From assembly GCF_023065955.2 (NCBI RefSeq), contig NW_026622974.1:29667718-29731717 (forward strand): a stretch of 64,000 nt of DNA. Direction: 5' to 3'. Shown one piece after another: positions 62,201-64,000 of the stretch. Every line of letters begins with the position of its first letter. Position 1 is the stretch's first letter. A program made the translations under genes and the position numbers. The notes beneath the pieces were generated by a model, which did no database searches, had not been told where the DNA came from, and saw nothing but the letters and a program-made list of their open reading frames with translations. The stretch is from Ursus arctos (taxonomy: Eukaryota; Chordata; Mammalia; Carnivora; Ursidae).

Positions 62201-63018
62201 CAGCCCTTGCTCCTTTCCAGCTGTGTAAAATTCACCAATGTGCTGGCTTTAGTTCTCTCCAGGGGGCATGCTGGAGACAATTCTTACCAAGACAGGGGGC
62301 AAACAGTGTTTAGAGCTAGTCCTTTCAAACAGCAGTTCTCAAATCCGCATGCCAGGCAGAAAGCCCTTTCTCTCATGTCGTGGGGGAGCCATAGTCCCCT
62401 ACTGCTCTCCTCACCAGTGTTTTGTAAGCTCCCATCGTGATCCACCGTGATAACCACTTCTGGGACTTTCCAAGGGTCCTTTGTGGCTACTTCCAGACTC
62501 TTAAATGCATCAAGCTGTCTCTTCTGTCAGAGTGGTGTGTAAGAAAATTACTTTTCCTAAAATCACTTTATTTTTTTCTTGTTTTCTGCCCCTTCCCAGA
62601 TGTCTCTGCCCTTTTCCTTACCTTTAGCCTCAAAGATTCATACCTAGTTTACTTTTTCTCCATTGCCACCCAGGTTTTGTTGTTAAGTCTCAAATACTAT
62701 ACTCCAATAGATAATACTAAGTTGAAAAAATTGTAGTTTTCATTGTGAGCTATAAGTCACCTCTTAAAAGTAGTTTTATCATTTTTCTTTCAGTGTTAGA
62801 GAGTATTCCATACACATCCATAGCAGAAGGACAGACCTTATTTAGAAGACTGGACATTCTTAGTTGTAGTATTTGATGGCCTTAGATTGGATACCCAGAT
62901 ACACATCTCTCACCACTAAGTAGAACGACAAATTCCTCTCTATCTAGACCTGGAAGGGAAGGAACACAAATGAATAAATGAGCTGACTTTAAGGTAAGGA
63001 AAAAGAAGTAGCATTTTT
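59228..63018. other. No gene recognised
   Basis: The longest stretch without a confident element (3.8 kb). 60100-60170 (tttgtaccccggtacc ... cccagcataatgcc) may be an L2 scrap. 62160-62760 is GC-richer and contains a splice-acceptor-like pyrimidine tract (about 62573-62600), with no supporting exon evidence. Confidence 0.4.
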
Positions 63019-63019
63019 T

Positions 63020-63237
63020 TTTCAGTGTTACCAACTATCTGTTGCATAAGCTGTTTTACATACATTATTACATTCAGTCTTCACAATGAACCTTGAATTT
63101 TTGTTTCAGGAGCCTAAAGTTTAGAGAAGTTAATAAGCAACTTGTTCCAAGTCAAAAGCTTGTTGGTGGCAATACTTAGATTCAAAACCAGGTTTGTTGG
63201 ACTCTAAAATTCATGTTTCAGTATATTAGTTTTTCCC
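63020..63237 (-). mobile_element. MIR SINE
   Basis: Antisense MIR: tgttttacatacattattac, attcagtcttcacaatgaacc, ggagcctaaagtttagagaag, ttgttccaagtcaaaagc, agattcaaaaccaggtttg, ttggactctaaaattcatg. Confidence 0.78.
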
Positions 63238-63239
63238 AA

Positions 63240-63540
63240 AGAGTGTTATATGGAACACTATGCCAGTGAGAGATTTCACAAAAAATAGAGTTTTCTGTTT
63301 AATTAAGATTGACAACTTCTGCAACCAAGGAAACGGTTTAATTTTGTTTAAACATGATGGCCAAACTTTTTACTATGGTGACTTTTCTTCATGATTAATA
63401 TTCTATGGAGTTAGTATCTTTCTCTTTTAGTTTTTATCGTGAAGCTTCTTGGTTCATCAGAGCCTGGTTGTGTTACGGTTCTCCAGCATTCATTCGGGCA
63501 TTGTTTTTGCATTACTTCAGACAATAAATCCCAAGCATCC
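63240..63540. other. No gene recognised
   Basis: AT-rich gap between MIR and LTR; nothing recognisable. Confidence 0.4.
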
Positions 63541-63544
63541 AGTC

Positions 63545-63991
63545 CTGTTGTGGTAAATTAAAAACATGCTTACAAGTTCTTTGCTGCTCCTTTATCATGA
63601 GAACAAAACTATTTTCTCATCCCTTGAATCTGGGATGTCTTTGCGATTTGCTTTGACTAATCGAATATATCTAAAGTGACATTGTGTGAGACCGGACTGC
63701 CTCTTGGAATGCTGCCATAGAATTTATGGAAGGAAGCTGATCTTGCCTCTTGGAGGATAAGTAGCCATGTGGAAGAAAATCGAAATTTCCTAACTAACAG
63801 GCAGCACAGACTGCTGAACATATGAGTGAGGCCACCTCTGGTTTCTGCTGGAGGGGCAGCCTGTGAGTGAACCAGGTAAAACCTGAAGGACCATCTAGCC
63901 AATCCAGGAATCACTGAGAAATAATACACCATTATTTTTAGCCACTAAATTTTGGGCTGGTTTTTTACTCAGAAAGAGTTAACTAATACAC
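63545..63991 (+). mobile_element. MaLR (MLT1-like) LTR
   Basis: Starts tgttgtggtaaattaaaaac, then ttctttgctgctcctttatc, catcccttgaatctgggatg, gcgatttgctttgactaatc, gtgacattgtgtgagacc, gcagactgctgaacatatgag-like words, and ends tatttttagccactaaattt, tgggctggttttttactc and aactaatacacatg. The TG start and ...taatacaca end fit an intact old LTR. No internal viral sequence. Confidence 0.72.
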
Positions 63992-64000
63992 ATGTGAAAA

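Noticed and set aside
62573..62640. Splice-acceptor-like pyrimidine tract ending in cccag
   Set aside because: No conserved reading frame follows, no matching donor was found, and such tracts are common by chance.

Overview
The window is nuclear DNA from a placental mammal, almost certainly a carnivoran. It contains at least thirteen copies of the tRNA-derived carnivore SINE (CAN-SINE/SINEC): a GGGGYGCCTGGGTGGCTCAG-type head, a CT-rich body, and an AAATAAATAAAATCTT-type tail. Three or four copies carry the 'agacagccagcgagagaggg' body that I associate with bears, panda and other arctoid carnivores. I see none of the dog-specific SINEC_Cf form. A bear or a close arctoid relative (seal, mustelid) is the best guess. 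The species cannot be fixed from the sequence alone.

There is no functional gene that I can support. No open frame exceeds about 150 codons, no exon series is recognisable, there is no CpG island, and base composition is AT-rich throughout. The window reads as a gene desert or the inside of a very large intron. The only gene-derived sequence is a processed pseudogene of ribosomal protein L6 on the minus strand at 31265-32170, sitting inside an L1 3' region.

Layout: 1-2.6 kb is an L1 ORF2 segment with two SINEs. 2.6-13.5 kb is mostly unrecognised DNA with L2 and MIR fragments, one SINE and TG tracts, plus an RFX X-box-like palindrome at 8.64 kb. 13.5-17.1 kb holds a MIR, an L1 tail, a hAT transposon end, an MLT1-like LTR and two SINEs. 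19.3-23.3 kb holds two L1 blocks with a SINE. 23.3-30.8 kb is mostly unrecognised, with L2, MIR and a long TG tract. 30.8-36.6 kb holds a SINE, an L1 carrying the RPL6 retrocopy, a degenerate L2 reverse transcriptase region, an MLT1-like LTR and another L2. 37.5-50 kb is dense in L1 tails, MIR, L2 and SINEs. 50.7-55 kb holds LTR fragments and an L1 with a second L1 nested in it. 55-64 kb is mostly unrecognised, with a short tRNA-like SINE, an L2, MIR and LTRs.

The main large-scale signal is orientation: all thirteen L1 blocks I recognise lie on the minus strand, while SINEs and L2s are mixed. This would fit a long plus-strand transcription unit spanning the window, because intronic L1s survive best in antisense. 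That is an inference only. I found no novel biological system. Family names for the repeats come from remembered consensus sequences and not from a search, and most boundaries are accurate only to about 10-30 bases unless a target-site duplication is given.
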